From Gammaproteobacteria bacterium (GTDB taxonomy: Bacteria; Pseudomonadota; Gammaproteobacteria; GCA-001735895), in NCBI GenBank assembly GCA_024225395.1, contig JAAEMR010000177.1, positions 1 through 64,000 of the forward strand: 64,000 nucleotides of DNA, written 5' to 3'. Within the stretch, counting starts at the first letter, position 1. The number at the start of each line of letters is the position of its first letter. Both the position numbers and the translations under genes were made by a program. Below are positions 20,271 through 28,421 of this stretch, piece by piece. A model generated the notes under the pieces. That model was not told the DNA's origin and made no database searches. It saw nothing but the letters and a program-made list of their open reading frames with translations.

Positions 20271-20395
20271 TACGAAGTACACGAAGATCAAAATTATGTG
20301 GTATAAGTTTGTATAACTATGGCAATGACTGATTTATCTAATTACTCTTTTAACGTGTCTTTATTTTTGTTCGTGAACTTCGTGTTCTCCGAGGT
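20271..20395 (-). repeat. MITE-like interspersed repeat, copy 1
   Basis: About 125 bp whose reverse complement aligns along its length with 23690-23827: shared blocks include AAAATAAAGACACGTTAAAA, GATAAATCAGTCATT and CTTCGTGTACTTCGT. Its ends are related inverted repeats of the type GAAGTTCACGAA / CTTCGTGTACTTCGT. No coding capacity. The rest of 20161-20464 shows nothing else. Confidence 0.8.
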
Positions 20396-20464
20396 AAAAA
20401 AATCTTTTTGAGTAGTTACATTCTTTTTTACACTGAACAGATGGGGCATTAATAGTTAACAATA

Positions 20465-20689
20465 ATGGATCAGCAAAAACTATTAGAAGCGATAAACCAG
20501 ACCATGCCATTTGGTAAGTATGCGGGACGGAAATTACTGGAATTACCCGAACCTTATCTGGTGTGGTTCCATGCAAAAGGCTTTCCAGCGGGAAAACTGG
20601 GTCAGCAATTAGCGCTGATTTATGAAGTTAAATTAAATGGACTGGAAGATATGCTGAGGCCCTTATTATCACGTAATTATAACGGGTGA
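20465..20689 (+). CDS. DUF3820 family protein
   Basis: 74 residues. TMPFGKYAGRKLLELPEPYL and VWFHAKGFPAGKLG are the diagnostic stretches of DUF3820, a small family widespread in Gammaproteobacteria and sometimes annotated as a putative quorum-regulated virulence factor, on weak grounds. No function is assigned. It converges with the CBS gene across a hairpin. Confidence 0.85.
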   Translation: MDQQKLLEAINQTMPFGKYAGRKLLELPEPYLVWFHAKGFPAGKLGQQLALIYEVKLNGLEDMLRPLLSRNYNG

Positions 20690-20766
20690 TTAATAACCGC
20701 AAACAAGTGCTGGATAGAATTTTCAGGTTGTTTTTTGTGCGGCGGGTTTACAGTGGATCAAGTTCA

Positions 20767-20791
20767 TCGGGACAGTGAAGAACTGTCCCGA
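20767..20791. terminator. Hairpin between convergent genes
   Basis: A perfect 10-bp stem, TCGGGACAGT with ACTGTCCCGA, and a 5-nt loop, between the stop codons of two convergent genes (20689 and 20801). No clear T-run on either strand, so termination may be partial or factor-assisted. Confidence 0.6.
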
Positions 20792-20800
20792 TAATGGTAA

Positions 20801-21256
20801 TCAGGACATTTTTAGTTTGACGTGTTCAATGTAAATCGATTTATGAACATCTCCCAGGCTCAGCATGCCGATCAGACGGTCACCAACGGCGACTGGAATT
20901 CTTCTGAATCTATTGCCAACCATTTTTGCAGCGGCTTTTAAAATTTCTAAATCAGGTCCAACACTAATGACTGATGTTGTCATTAAATCGGATACGGTTA
21001 AACCGACAACATCCGAGTATTTATCCAGCGCTGCTGTCATGTCAATGGCAGCCAGGCCATCCATCATGTCTTCAAGTTTTGGAAACATAGGATCCAGAAC
21101 GTCACGCTCAGATATAAATCCGACTAATTTATTTTCATCTTCGACTACCGGTATTCCACTCAGGCGGTACAGGCACATCATACTGACGACCTCGGCCATA
21201 GATGTATCGGGGTTGACGGTTTTCAGCGATTTGCTCATGACGTCTTCTACAAGCAT
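20801..21256 (-). CDS. Two-CBS-domain protein
   Basis: 151 residues from the ATG at 21256, preceded by AGGA; an upstream in-frame ATG at 21292 lacks a ribosome site. Two CBS domains (VEDVMSKSLKTVNPDTSMAE and VSDLMTTSVISVGPDLEILK) with nothing attached. Such proteins bind adenosine nucleotides as energy-state sensors. Its partner is unknown. Confidence 0.85.
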   Translation of the reverse strand: MLVEDVMSKSLKTVNPDTSMAEVVSMMCLYRLSGIPVVEDENKLVGFISERDVLDPMFPKLEDMMDGLAAIDMTAALDKYSDVVGLTVSDLMTTSVISVGPDLEILKAAAKMVGNRFRRIPVAVGDRLIGMLSLGDVHKSIYIEHVKLKMS

Positions 21257-21380
21257 TGTAAATCCTATTTTATTGTTAATTAAATAAGCCAAATTATAGT
21301 GGCTTAGCTATAAAGTCAATAATGATATGGGTTAACTGAATTTATAAAAATCACAATAAATTCAAGAGTCCAGAGCAGGT

Positions 21381-21647
21381 TTAATCGAGAAATCCTTTTT
21401 TATCCAGTGCGGTATGAATTTTAACACCAGTTTTTGCCAGTTTGTTTAAATCTTTAAAGTTGGGTTTCTCGCCACTTTGTAGTCGATATTCCCAGTTATC
21501 CAGTTCCATACTTATATATTCAATCAATTTTTCAGGACAGACTTTGCATTGTCCGGTACAGGTTATGATCTCACTTTGATCTAGAGGTAAAGCAGATTTG
21601 ATCTGATTGATCAAATCTGACATAGCCTGGGTGGTATCGGGTTTCAT
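21381..21647 (-). CDS. Small Cys-containing hypothetical protein
   Basis: 88 residues, soluble, mostly helical. The central segment TCTGQCKVCPEKLIEYI holds three cysteines (C-x3-C-x2-C), suggesting metal or Fe-S binding, though the spacing also equals a radical-SAM triplet in a protein far too short for that fold. No family recognised. The ribosome site is weak, but the reading frame has coding-like codon use. Confidence 0.55.
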   Translation of the reverse strand: MKPDTTQAMSDLINQIKSALPLDQSEIITCTGQCKVCPEKLIEYISMELDNWEYRLQSGEKPNFKDLNKLAKTGVKIHTALDKKGFLD

Positions 21648-21738
21648 CTATTTTGTGGAATCAATATTTCAAATTTATCAGCTATTTTAAGAAAAAGTTA
21701 TCAGTTTGTACACGGGCAGACCGCATTTCTCAAAGGAT

Positions 21739-23046
21739 TCACAAGCCCTTAGCTGGAATTAAAATTCCCGCTTTGTTTTCAGTCTGGTTGCGCTTTTTAT
21801 ATCTTTGTATAGATAAATCATCACAGTGAATATCTGTTTTGTTACCGCTGATGATATCGGCCAGTAGGCGACCTGATCCAAAGCTCATTGTCCAGCCGAG
21901 GGTGCCGTGACCCGTGTTTAAATAAAGATTGGGAATATCGGTAGAGCCTATGACCGGTGTTCCATCTGGAGTCATGGGGCGTAAGCCTGCCCAAAATTCA
22001 TCCTGCTGCATATCAGCAGCATCGGGAAACAGGTCTGAAACAACATGCCTGATGGTCTTATGGCGTTTTTCATTCAGTTCCAGGTTATAGCCGTTGAGTT
22101 CAGCTGTTCCTGCGACTCGAATACGATCACCCAGCCTTGTAATGGCAACCTTATGTGTTTCATCCATGATGGTTGAGACCGGAGATGCGTCAGAATTGAT
22201 GACAGGAACGGTAATAGAATAGCCTTTAACAGGATATACAGGGCTGTTTATACCGATAGCTTTGAGTAACTTGCTGGAAAAACTACCCATCGCGACAACA
22301 TACTTATCTGCTTTATATTCCTGTTTATCGGTAACTACAGAGTGGATACGGTTATTTTCAAGGCGTAGAGATTTTATTTCAGTATTAAACTCAAACACTA
22401 CTCCAAGCTTTTTACAGCGTTCCACTAACTGGTCGGTAAATTTATAACAGTCACCTGTCTGATCCATCGGCAAGCGAAGCCCGGCAATAAACTTATGTTT
22501 TACCCTGGCTAACGCGGGTTCTGCATCAATACAGCCATTCACATGAAGTGACTCATAAGGCATGTTGAATTTATCCAGAATCGCCATGTCTTGTTGTGCA
22601 GCCAAAACCTGCTTCCGGGTTCTGAACAACTGCAAGGTTCCCTTGTTCTTATTGTCATAATCGAGATCGGTGTCGAGGTTCAGTTGTTTAAGAGATAGGC
22701 GACTGTACTCGGCAAGTCGTAACATTCTACTCTTGTTGGTTGAGTAACTCTTTTCATTACACTGCGATAACATTCGAGTAATGAATTTTAATTTTTCCCG
22801 GTCAGGTTTTGCATTAATGATGAGAGGGCTGTGTTTACTTAACATCCATTTAATGGCTTTAAAAGGTATTCCGGGCGCTGCCCAGGGTGCAGCATAACCC
22901 GGTGAAATTTGCCCGGCGTTGGCAAAACTGGTTTCCATTCCAGCAGAATCCTGTCTATCGATGACTCGTACCTGATGTCCCTGTAGTGCAAGGTAATAAG
23001 CCGTTGTCGTCCCGATAATTCCACTTCCCAAAACTAAAACTTGCAT
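21739..23046 (-). CDS. dadA: D-amino acid dehydrogenase small subunit
   Basis: 435 residues, close to E. coli DadA throughout: N-terminal FAD motif VLGSGIIGTTTAYYLALQGH, then ANAGQISPGYAAPWAAPG, GTLQLFRTRKQV, DQTGDCYKFTDQL and LNTGHGTLGWTMSFGSG. It oxidises D-amino acids (classically D-alanine) to 2-oxo acids with electrons to the quinone pool. An Lrp-type regulator is divergently transcribed 126 bp away, as in many dad loci. No alanine racemase is adjacent. Confidence 0.95.
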   Translation of the reverse strand: MQVLVLGSGIIGTTTAYYLALQGHQVRVIDRQDSAGMETSFANAGQISPGYAAPWAAPGIPFKAIKWMLSKHSPLIINAKPDREKLKFITRMLSQCNEKSYSTNKSRMLRLAEYSRLSLKQLNLDTDLDYDNKNKGTLQLFRTRKQVLAAQQDMAILDKFNMPYESLHVNGCIDAEPALARVKHKFIAGLRLPMDQTGDCYKFTDQLVERCKKLGVVFEFNTEIKSLRLENNRIHSVVTDKQEYKADKYVVAMGSFSSKLLKAIGINSPVYPVKGYSITVPVINSDASPVSTIMDETHKVAITRLGDRIRVAGTAELNGYNLELNEKRHKTIRHVVSDLFPDAADMQQDEFWAGLRPMTPDGTPVIGSTDIPNLYLNTGHGTLGWTMSFGSGRLLADIISGNKTDIHCDDLSIQRYKKRNQTENKAGILIPAKGL

Positions 23047-23172
23047 GCTGTTTTCTCATTAGTAGATGACTGTAAAGATTTGAATAATAGAGTAGTGGCG
23101 AAAATAAATGTTGCTGAAATTATGGTAATGCCAGAAAATAAACTTTTAAAAAGACTAATTACAGGAAATATT

Positions 23173-23661
23173 ATGGATGGCGATAAAGTAAAACCAAGAG
23201 TGCTGGATCGCATCGATAGAAAAATTTTGTTTTACCTGCAAACGAATGGTCGTCTGTCGTATGTCGAATTAGCCGACAAAGTGGGGTTAAGTACTTCTCC
23301 CTGCCTTGAGCGGGTAAAACGTCTCGAAAGAGATGGTTTTATTATTGGATACCAGACAAAACTTGCTGCTGATAAACTACAGGCTGGATTACTGGTATTT
23401 GTGGAAATTAGTCTGAGTTATAAATCGGACAATGTATTTGATGAATTTCGAAAAGCGGTGAAACAGTGGCCTGAAATACAGGAGTGTCACCTGGTCTCAG
23501 GTGATTTTGACTACCTGTTGAAAATTCGTATCGCAGATATGCAATCCTACCGAGAGTTATTAGGGGAGATAGTGCATACCCTGCCGGGCGTTAGAGATTC
23601 ACGCACGCTGGTGGCCATGGAAACGGTGAAAGACAGTAGCGAAATTGCGATCAGAATATAA
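23173..23661 (+). CDS. Lrp/AsnC-family regulator
   Basis: 162 residues from the ATG at 23173 (AGGA 6 bp upstream); upstream in-frame ATGs give a non-homologous N-terminus. An AsnC-type helix-turn-helix (DRIDRKILFYLQTNGRLSYV, LADKVGLSTSPCLERVKRL) followed by the RAM ligand-binding domain. Divergent from dadA, so it probably activates dadA in response to alanine or another amino acid. Confidence 0.93.
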   Translation: MDGDKVKPRVLDRIDRKILFYLQTNGRLSYVELADKVGLSTSPCLERVKRLERDGFIIGYQTKLAADKLQAGLLVFVEISLSYKSDNVFDEFRKAVKQWPEIQECHLVSGDFDYLLKIRIADMQSYRELLGEIVHTLPGVRDSRTLVAMETVKDSSEIAIRI

Positions 23662-23689
23662 TTCCTTCCCTGATAAATTAAAAATTTTT

Positions 23690-23827
23690 ACCATCAGGAG
23701 CATGAAGCTCACGAAGAAAAATAAAGACACGTTAAAAAGTTGCTGGATAAATCAGTCATTACCATAGTTTTGGAAATTTATGTATCAAAGTGATCTATCT
23801 TCGTGTACTTCGTGGTGATATTTTTTT
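23690..23827 (+). repeat. MITE-like interspersed repeat, copy 2
   Basis: Inverted copy of the 20271-20395 element. Terminal inverted repeats are recognisable (ATGAAGCTCACGAAGA near the left end; TATCTTCGTGTACTTCGTGG at the right). It sits in the gap between lrp and the aminotransferase gene, and the two copies bracket 3.3 kb. Confidence 0.8.
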
Positions 23828-23851
23828 GACCCTATAATTATGCTGAGTTAC

Positions 23852-25168
23852 CTAATTTCTAATTTTTCTCAGGCCATTCAGCATTTCATCGGCCAGTACA
23901 TCGACTTCTTTACTGGTCATTGCTGTTGATAGCGCAAAGGTGCAGGTATTGATCATCATAATGCCATGATCAAACAGGTAGTCCAGTAGTGTTTTAAGTT
24001 GCCCGGTTTCGCGTTCATTCCTGGTCAGCTCACGATAATTTCGCGGAGCTTGAGCTTTTAAATGAACCCGCAATAAAGAACCCGCACCGGTTACACATGC
24101 AGGAATATCTGCAATCTGTATTGACTGTGAAATCACTTCGAGAGCATAAGTGCTCAGCTTGTTAAGTCTATCTACAGCGGATCTGTCGAATAATTCCATC
24201 GCAGCTAAGCCCGCCGTCATGGTCATAGGGTTTGCTGAAAATGTTCCAGAGTGAGGGAATAAAACGTTATCAGCCAGTGGATCCATCACATCCATGACTT
24301 CATGTCGCCCGATAATAGCGCCAACTGGGAATCCACCACCAATCATCTTACCCATCGCTGTCAGGTCAGGAGAAACGGAGTAATTATCCTGTGCTCCTCC
24401 ATATTCCGTTCGCAGGGTGATGACTTCATCGAAGATTAATAATGCAGCATTGTCTGTTGTCCATTGACGTAAAGCCTGAATAAATTCATCGGTGGCTGGA
24501 ATCAAACCCACTCGATGTGGCAGTAAATCAACCAGAACACAGGCCAGGTCATGTTTATGTTGATCCAGGATATTAATAGCTTTTTCGGCATCGTTGAAGG
24601 GAATGACAATGACTTCCTGAAGGGCAGAAGCAGGGGTTCCAAAAGCTACAGGTACACTAGAGGGTTTATTTTCATTCCCCCAGTTTCCTGCTTTAGAGGT
24701 CTGGCTTACTTCAGCAAAGTCATACTGTCCGTGATATGCGCCTTCAACTTTAGCTATTTTAGGTCGCCCGGTAAAAGCTCTGGCTGCTTTTAAGCAACTC
24801 ATCACCGCTTCGGTACCGGAGTTAACGAAACGAATTTTTTCAAAACTTTGATTACGACTGAGTAGATGTTCGGCATACAGAATTTCAATTTCAGTTGCCA
24901 GCGTAAAAGCCGTGCCCTTGTGCAGTTGCTCGGTCACCTTACTGATGATTTTTGGATGAGAGTGCCCATGAATCAGTGACGCCATGTTGTTGGCAAAGTC
25001 TATTCGTTTATTGCCTTCAATATCGGTGACGTAACAGCCTTGTGCAAAATCTGCATAAAAGGGATAAGGTTTGCGCAATATCGTATTTCGGCTGCATCCA
25101 CCCGGCATGATTTTTTTAGCTCTTTGGTAAAGAGCCTCACTTTTGGATGAAGGTTTTGAAGCTGACAT
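23852..25168 (-). CDS. Class III aminotransferase, probably acting on beta-amino acids
   Basis: 438 residues of the glutamate-1-semialdehyde aminomutase-like group. PLP features: SGTEAVMSCLKAARA, the FDEVITLR aspartate, and the Schiff-base lysine in GKMIGGG. In GGCSRNT an Arg (R27) takes the place where GSA aminomutase has GVNSPV; beta-phenylalanine aminotransferases have a comparable Ser-Arg there that binds the substrate carboxylate. It is the last gene of the kamA operon, 10 bp after the CoA-transferase B subunit. Expected reaction: beta-amino acid to 3-oxo acid. That substrate is inference; hemL itself is unlikely given the motif and context. Confidence 0.72.
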   Translation of the reverse strand: MSASKPSSKSEALYQRAKKIMPGGCSRNTILRKPYPFYADFAQGCYVTDIEGNKRIDFANNMASLIHGHSHPKIISKVTEQLHKGTAFTLATEIEILYAEHLLSRNQSFEKIRFVNSGTEAVMSCLKAARAFTGRPKIAKVEGAYHGQYDFAEVSQTSKAGNWGNENKPSSVPVAFGTPASALQEVIVIPFNDAEKAINILDQHKHDLACVLVDLLPHRVGLIPATDEFIQALRQWTTDNAALLIFDEVITLRTEYGGAQDNYSVSPDLTAMGKMIGGGFPVGAIIGRHEVMDVMDPLADNVLFPHSGTFSANPMTMTAGLAAMELFDRSAVDRLNKLSTYALEVISQSIQIADIPACVTGAGSLLRVHLKAQAPRNYRELTRNERETGQLKTLLDYLFDHGIMMINTCTFALSTAMTSKEVDVLADEMLNGLRKIRN

Positions 25169-25178
25169 TTGATGAATC

Positions 25179-25832
25179 TCAGGTTTTATTGATTAACTTT
25201 GCATCCGTGCGTTGTTGCACATAGTCAAACTCTATATCCGGAGCCAGCTCGATAACTTCGAATCCCTGTCGGGTAATATTTATAACCGCTAGATCGGTAT
25301 ATACCCGGCTAACAACTGCCTGACCCGTTAAGGGGAAATCGCATTTCTTTAACAATTTAGCTGAACCATCCCGCGTGTTATGCTGGGTGATAACATAAAT
25401 GGTTTTAACACCGGCAACCAGGTCCATCGCACCGCCAACGGCGGGAATGGCATCAGCTGCACCGGTAGACCAGTTTGCAAGGTCCCCATTTTCTGCAACC
25501 TGCATGGCTCCTAAAACGCAAATATCAATGTGATGACCTCGAATCATTGCGAAGCTATCGGCATGATGAAAATAAGCTGCACCGGGAATGGCTGATACTG
25601 GTTTTTTTCCTGCATTGATTAACTCGGGATCCTGCTTGTCCGGTTCTGGCGTTGACCCCATGCCCAGTAATCCATTTTCAGTGTGATAAATAACTTCTCT
25701 TCCTTCAGGAACATACTTTGCTACCTTTTCAGGAATGCCTATGCCGAGGTTTACGTAACACCCATCAGGAATATCCACGGCGGCTCGTTGCGCCATTTGC
25801 TCACGATTCCAGCCTGTTATTATGTCATTCAT
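25179..25832 (-). CDS. 3-oxoacid CoA-transferase, subunit B
   Basis: 217 residues. The catalytic glutamate is in TENGLLGMG (ENGxxGxG motif of family I CoA-transferases); AVGGAMDLVAGVKTIYVI and FPLTGQAVVSRVYTDLAV are conserved. PcaJ/ScoB/AtoA-type. It overlaps the A subunit gene by 4 bp. It transfers CoA from succinyl-CoA or acetyl-CoA to a 3-oxo acid; the operon suggests that acid is made by the downstream aminotransferase. Confidence 0.9.
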   Translation of the reverse strand: MNDIITGWNREQMAQRAAVDIPDGCYVNLGIGIPEKVAKYVPEGREVIYHTENGLLGMGSTPEPDKQDPELINAGKKPVSAIPGAAYFHHADSFAMIRGHHIDICVLGAMQVAENGDLANWSTGAADAIPAVGGAMDLVAGVKTIYVITQHNTRDGSAKLLKKCDFPLTGQAVVSRVYTDLAVINITRQGFEVIELAPDIEFDYVQQRTDAKLINKT

Positions 25833-26542
25833 GATGGATACTTAACTCCTTCAGCAACCAGTTTAGATTCCAGGGCAGGGTCATGAACCGTAACAATCCG
25901 GTCCACAAAAATACCCGGAGTGATAACTATCTCAGGATCAATATCGCCGGCCTTTACTAAATTTGCTGTTTGAACAATGGTGGTTGTAGCAGCCATGGCC
26001 ATGACCGGCGCAAAATTACGTGCTGTTTTGTTAAATGTCAGGTTTCCATATCGATCTGCCTGATGGCTTTTTAGTAATGCAAAATCAGCTTTAAGACTGT
26101 ACTCCAATACATAATCCCGTCCATCAATTGTTCGTACCTCCTTTCCTTCGATTAATGGAGTACCGATGGTAGTCGCCGTGAAAAAAGCAGGTATTCCCGC
26201 TCCACCTGCTCGAATTCTTTCTGCCAGCGTTCCCTGCGGAACCAGTTCGAGTTCAATCAAACCTGCACGGTATAGATCAGGAAAAACTGTTGAGTTAGCG
26301 GTGCGCGGAAATGAGCATATCATTTTACTCACCTGCCTGTTTTCGATCAGTGCTGCCAGACCTACGTGACCACTACCGGTATTGTTATTGATCACCGTCA
26401 GGTTGCCCGGGCCTTTATCAATCAACGCATGCAAAAGTTCTATCGGGCTTCCTGCTTCACCAAATCCACCGACCATGACGGTAGAACCATCAACTATGTC
26501 AGCTACTGCGGCAGCTGGAGATTCAACCTGTTTATTTATCAT
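25829..26542 (-). CDS. 3-oxoacid CoA-transferase, subunit A
   Basis: 237 residues. GGFGEAGSPIELLHALIDKG and GAGIPAFFTATTIGTPL are typical of PcaI/ScoA/AtoD-type subunits, and the protein ends just as subunit B begins. Second gene of the four-gene operon, 27 bp after kamA. Together A and B form the usual heteromer. Confidence 0.9.
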   Translation of the reverse strand: MINKQVESPAAAVADIVDGSTVMVGGFGEAGSPIELLHALIDKGPGNLTVINNNTGSGHVGLAALIENRQVSKMICSFPRTANSTVFPDLYRAGLIELELVPQGTLAERIRAGGAGIPAFFTATTIGTPLIEGKEVRTIDGRDYVLEYSLKADFALLKSHQADRYGNLTFNKTARNFAPVMAMAATTTIVQTANLVKAGDIDPEIVITPGIFVDRIVTVHDPALESKLVAEGVKYPS

Positions 26543-26569
26543 TTACTTCTCTTTAACAATTCCAGTTAT

Positions 26570-28177
26570 TTATGTGTGTTGTTTTAATGCCTGAGCAAGA
26601 TTGAGCTCAATTTCTTTCAGTTCATGTTCGTAGAAATACTGATCACCTTCAAAAGGCTGTAACAGGTTGATCTTATTTTGAGTTTCATCCCATTTAGCCA
26701 GAAATACCTGATCCATCCATTCCATATTTCTGGCTTCAGTGAACTGTAGTGCAAAATACTTTTTTCCACTGACATAAGAATAACCCAGAATAGCGAGCTT
26801 TCCCGCTGAAATGGTCATGGATAAATGACGAGAAGGCCTGTTGATTGAAGCCAGTGAGCGGTAAATTTTATTAAAAATTCGCTGGATATCAGCCAGTGGT
26901 GCCGCGTAATAATGGTGCTCACCGGTAGGGCGAGCTGCATACATAGAATGAAAGCCAATGCTCATCATGCCCAGCAAGGTAGCGAGATCAATCCAGTTCT
27001 GGGCTGACTTGTCTACATCTACTTTTCCTGATTGATCGGTAAACAGACTGATGTGATTCATGATGGGGCTTTGACTGCGTATGTTTACACCGTGATCCTG
27101 TAAACGGCGAATAGCCGCAATTGTACTCGGGTTAAGTAATTCTCTGGGTGTTGAGAAATGAGCCATCCAGGCGAGCTGGATGCCGTTATCACGGATAGTA
27201 TCGAATAGTTCCAGCATTTTGTCGTACTTAGGGCTCAGGATCATTTCCGGCTGGAAAGTTAATGATCGAGATGCTAGTCGCACGTTTTTGACATGCAGTA
27301 ATTCAGGATCCTCAATGAGTGGCATAACATATTCTGCCAGTCTGTTGACTGGCATATATCCACCGTCACCACCGGTAATTAATAAATCGGTGACTTCATG
27401 ATGCTTTTTTAAGTATCTATGCAATTGATCGATGTCTTTCTGGATGAACATATCTTTATCGCCACGAACCTGTGCATGACGAAAACAATAGGTACAAAAA
27501 GAAAAACAGTTCTGGGTTGTTTTATCGAATATTAACTGGCATTGAGGGTATTTATGCTGACTTCCATCGAGAAATTCGACTTCATCTTGATCGTTAACAA
27601 ACCAGGCTTTATTCAGCTGCTGATTGCCATCATGTGGATTTGTCTGCTCCATATAAACGGATGCAATTTCTGCGCGTTCTTCGGCTGATTGAGCTTCACT
27701 GTATTTTTGAACAGTGTCATTTTCGATCATATCGGGCTGGGCAAAACAAAGTTGAAATACCGAATCGTTTTTGAAGTCATCCCAGTTAATACTGTTCAGG
27801 GTATGCCGTGTAGCTAGAAAACTATATACCTCGACAAAAAGTTCCCGATCGTTCATGTGATCGAGTTCTATGCCATTTTGTTTCAGGTTTTCAATGACAC
27901 GATGAAAACCTTTTAACCCGGTATAATTATCCCGCTCATTAAAAATAAATGGTTTAGTTTCAAGCAATCCTGAATGTTGTGGAAATGATGCATGTAAACG
28001 GCTCAGTAACCCGATCGGCAGTAAATTTTCCTGCTGTATAACTTGTCGAGTTACTGCTGAATATTGATAACGATTAAACATCATCTCAACGTCAGACGGC
28101 TGAATAACAAGGTGGTTCTTTTTTGTAGGTGCAGAGGGGTTTAGTGTTAACAGATCGTTTGTTTCTGCATTAAGCAT
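26570..28177 (-). CDS. KamA-family radical SAM amino acid 2,3-aminomutase-like protein
   Basis: 535 residues. Radical-SAM cluster C224-x3-C228-x2-C231 (NCFSFCTYCFRHAQ) followed by LLITGGDGG. Near the C-terminus, ISAGKLAILGYS may hold the PLP lysine, corresponding to the GGGGK stretch of lysine 2,3-aminomutase. It has a long N-terminal region (about 210 residues before the cluster) and lacks the classic GGGGK loop, so it is a divergent subgroup. Known KamA members move the amino group from C2 to C3 of lysine, glutamate or arginine. First gene of an operon with CoA-transferase and class III aminotransferase. Substrate unknown. Confidence 0.82.
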   Translation of the reverse strand: MLNAETNDLLTLNPSAPTKKNHLVIQPSDVEMMFNRYQYSAVTRQVIQQENLLPIGLLSRLHASFPQHSGLLETKPFIFNERDNYTGLKGFHRVIENLKQNGIELDHMNDRELFVEVYSFLATRHTLNSINWDDFKNDSVFQLCFAQPDMIENDTVQKYSEAQSAEERAEIASVYMEQTNPHDGNQQLNKAWFVNDQDEVEFLDGSQHKYPQCQLIFDKTTQNCFSFCTYCFRHAQVRGDKDMFIQKDIDQLHRYLKKHHEVTDLLITGGDGGYMPVNRLAEYVMPLIEDPELLHVKNVRLASRSLTFQPEMILSPKYDKMLELFDTIRDNGIQLAWMAHFSTPRELLNPSTIAAIRRLQDHGVNIRSQSPIMNHISLFTDQSGKVDVDKSAQNWIDLATLLGMMSIGFHSMYAARPTGEHHYYAAPLADIQRIFNKIYRSLASINRPSRHLSMTISAGKLAILGYSYVSGKKYFALQFTEARNMEWMDQVFLAKWDETQNKINLLQPFEGDQYFYEHELKEIELNLAQALKQHT

Positions 28178-28228
28178 TTAAAGCTCCTGATATTTGATTA
28201 ACAACTTGTCTGGCTGATTATAATCAAT

Positions 28229-28259
28229 AAAACAGGGTCTCAGATAGAGCCTGTTTTTT
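28229..28259. terminator. Bidirectional terminator-like hairpin in the kamA leader
   Basis: An 11-position stem, AAACAGGgTCT with AGAgCCTGTTT (one G-G mismatch) and a 5-nt loop, flanked by TTTTTT on the plus side and by TTTT on the minus side. It lies 50 bp upstream of kamA, inside its probable 5' leader, so it may act as an attenuator rather than end a gene. Confidence 0.6.
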
Positions 28260-28360
28260 ATGAAAACTTCTTTTCCAGGCCGGTTTCATTGTTTTACTGA
28301 TCACTATGCATAATAAATAATATTCATAGGCTTATAAGGACTAGCATTCAGGCTTCATTT

Positions 28361-28378
28361 TGTCGAATATATTTGACA
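28361..28378. promoter_or_regulatory. Dyad in the kamA-hoxF intergenic region
   Basis: TGTCGAATATATTTGACA is an 18-bp palindrome with one mismatched pair, 43-60 bp upstream of hoxF and 180 bp upstream of kamA. It looks like an operator for a dimeric regulator. The half-site TTGAC does not fit the FNR consensus well. The regulator is unknown. Confidence 0.4.
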
Positions 28379-28421
28379 ACTGGAGTATTCTAAGCCGTAG
28401 AAAGTTGTATGGAAAAAACTG

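Noticed and set aside
23852-25168. hemL (glutamate-1-semialdehyde aminomutase)
   Set aside because: Has Ser-Arg where HemL has the GVNSP stretch, and is embedded in an amino-acid/CoA-transferase operon.
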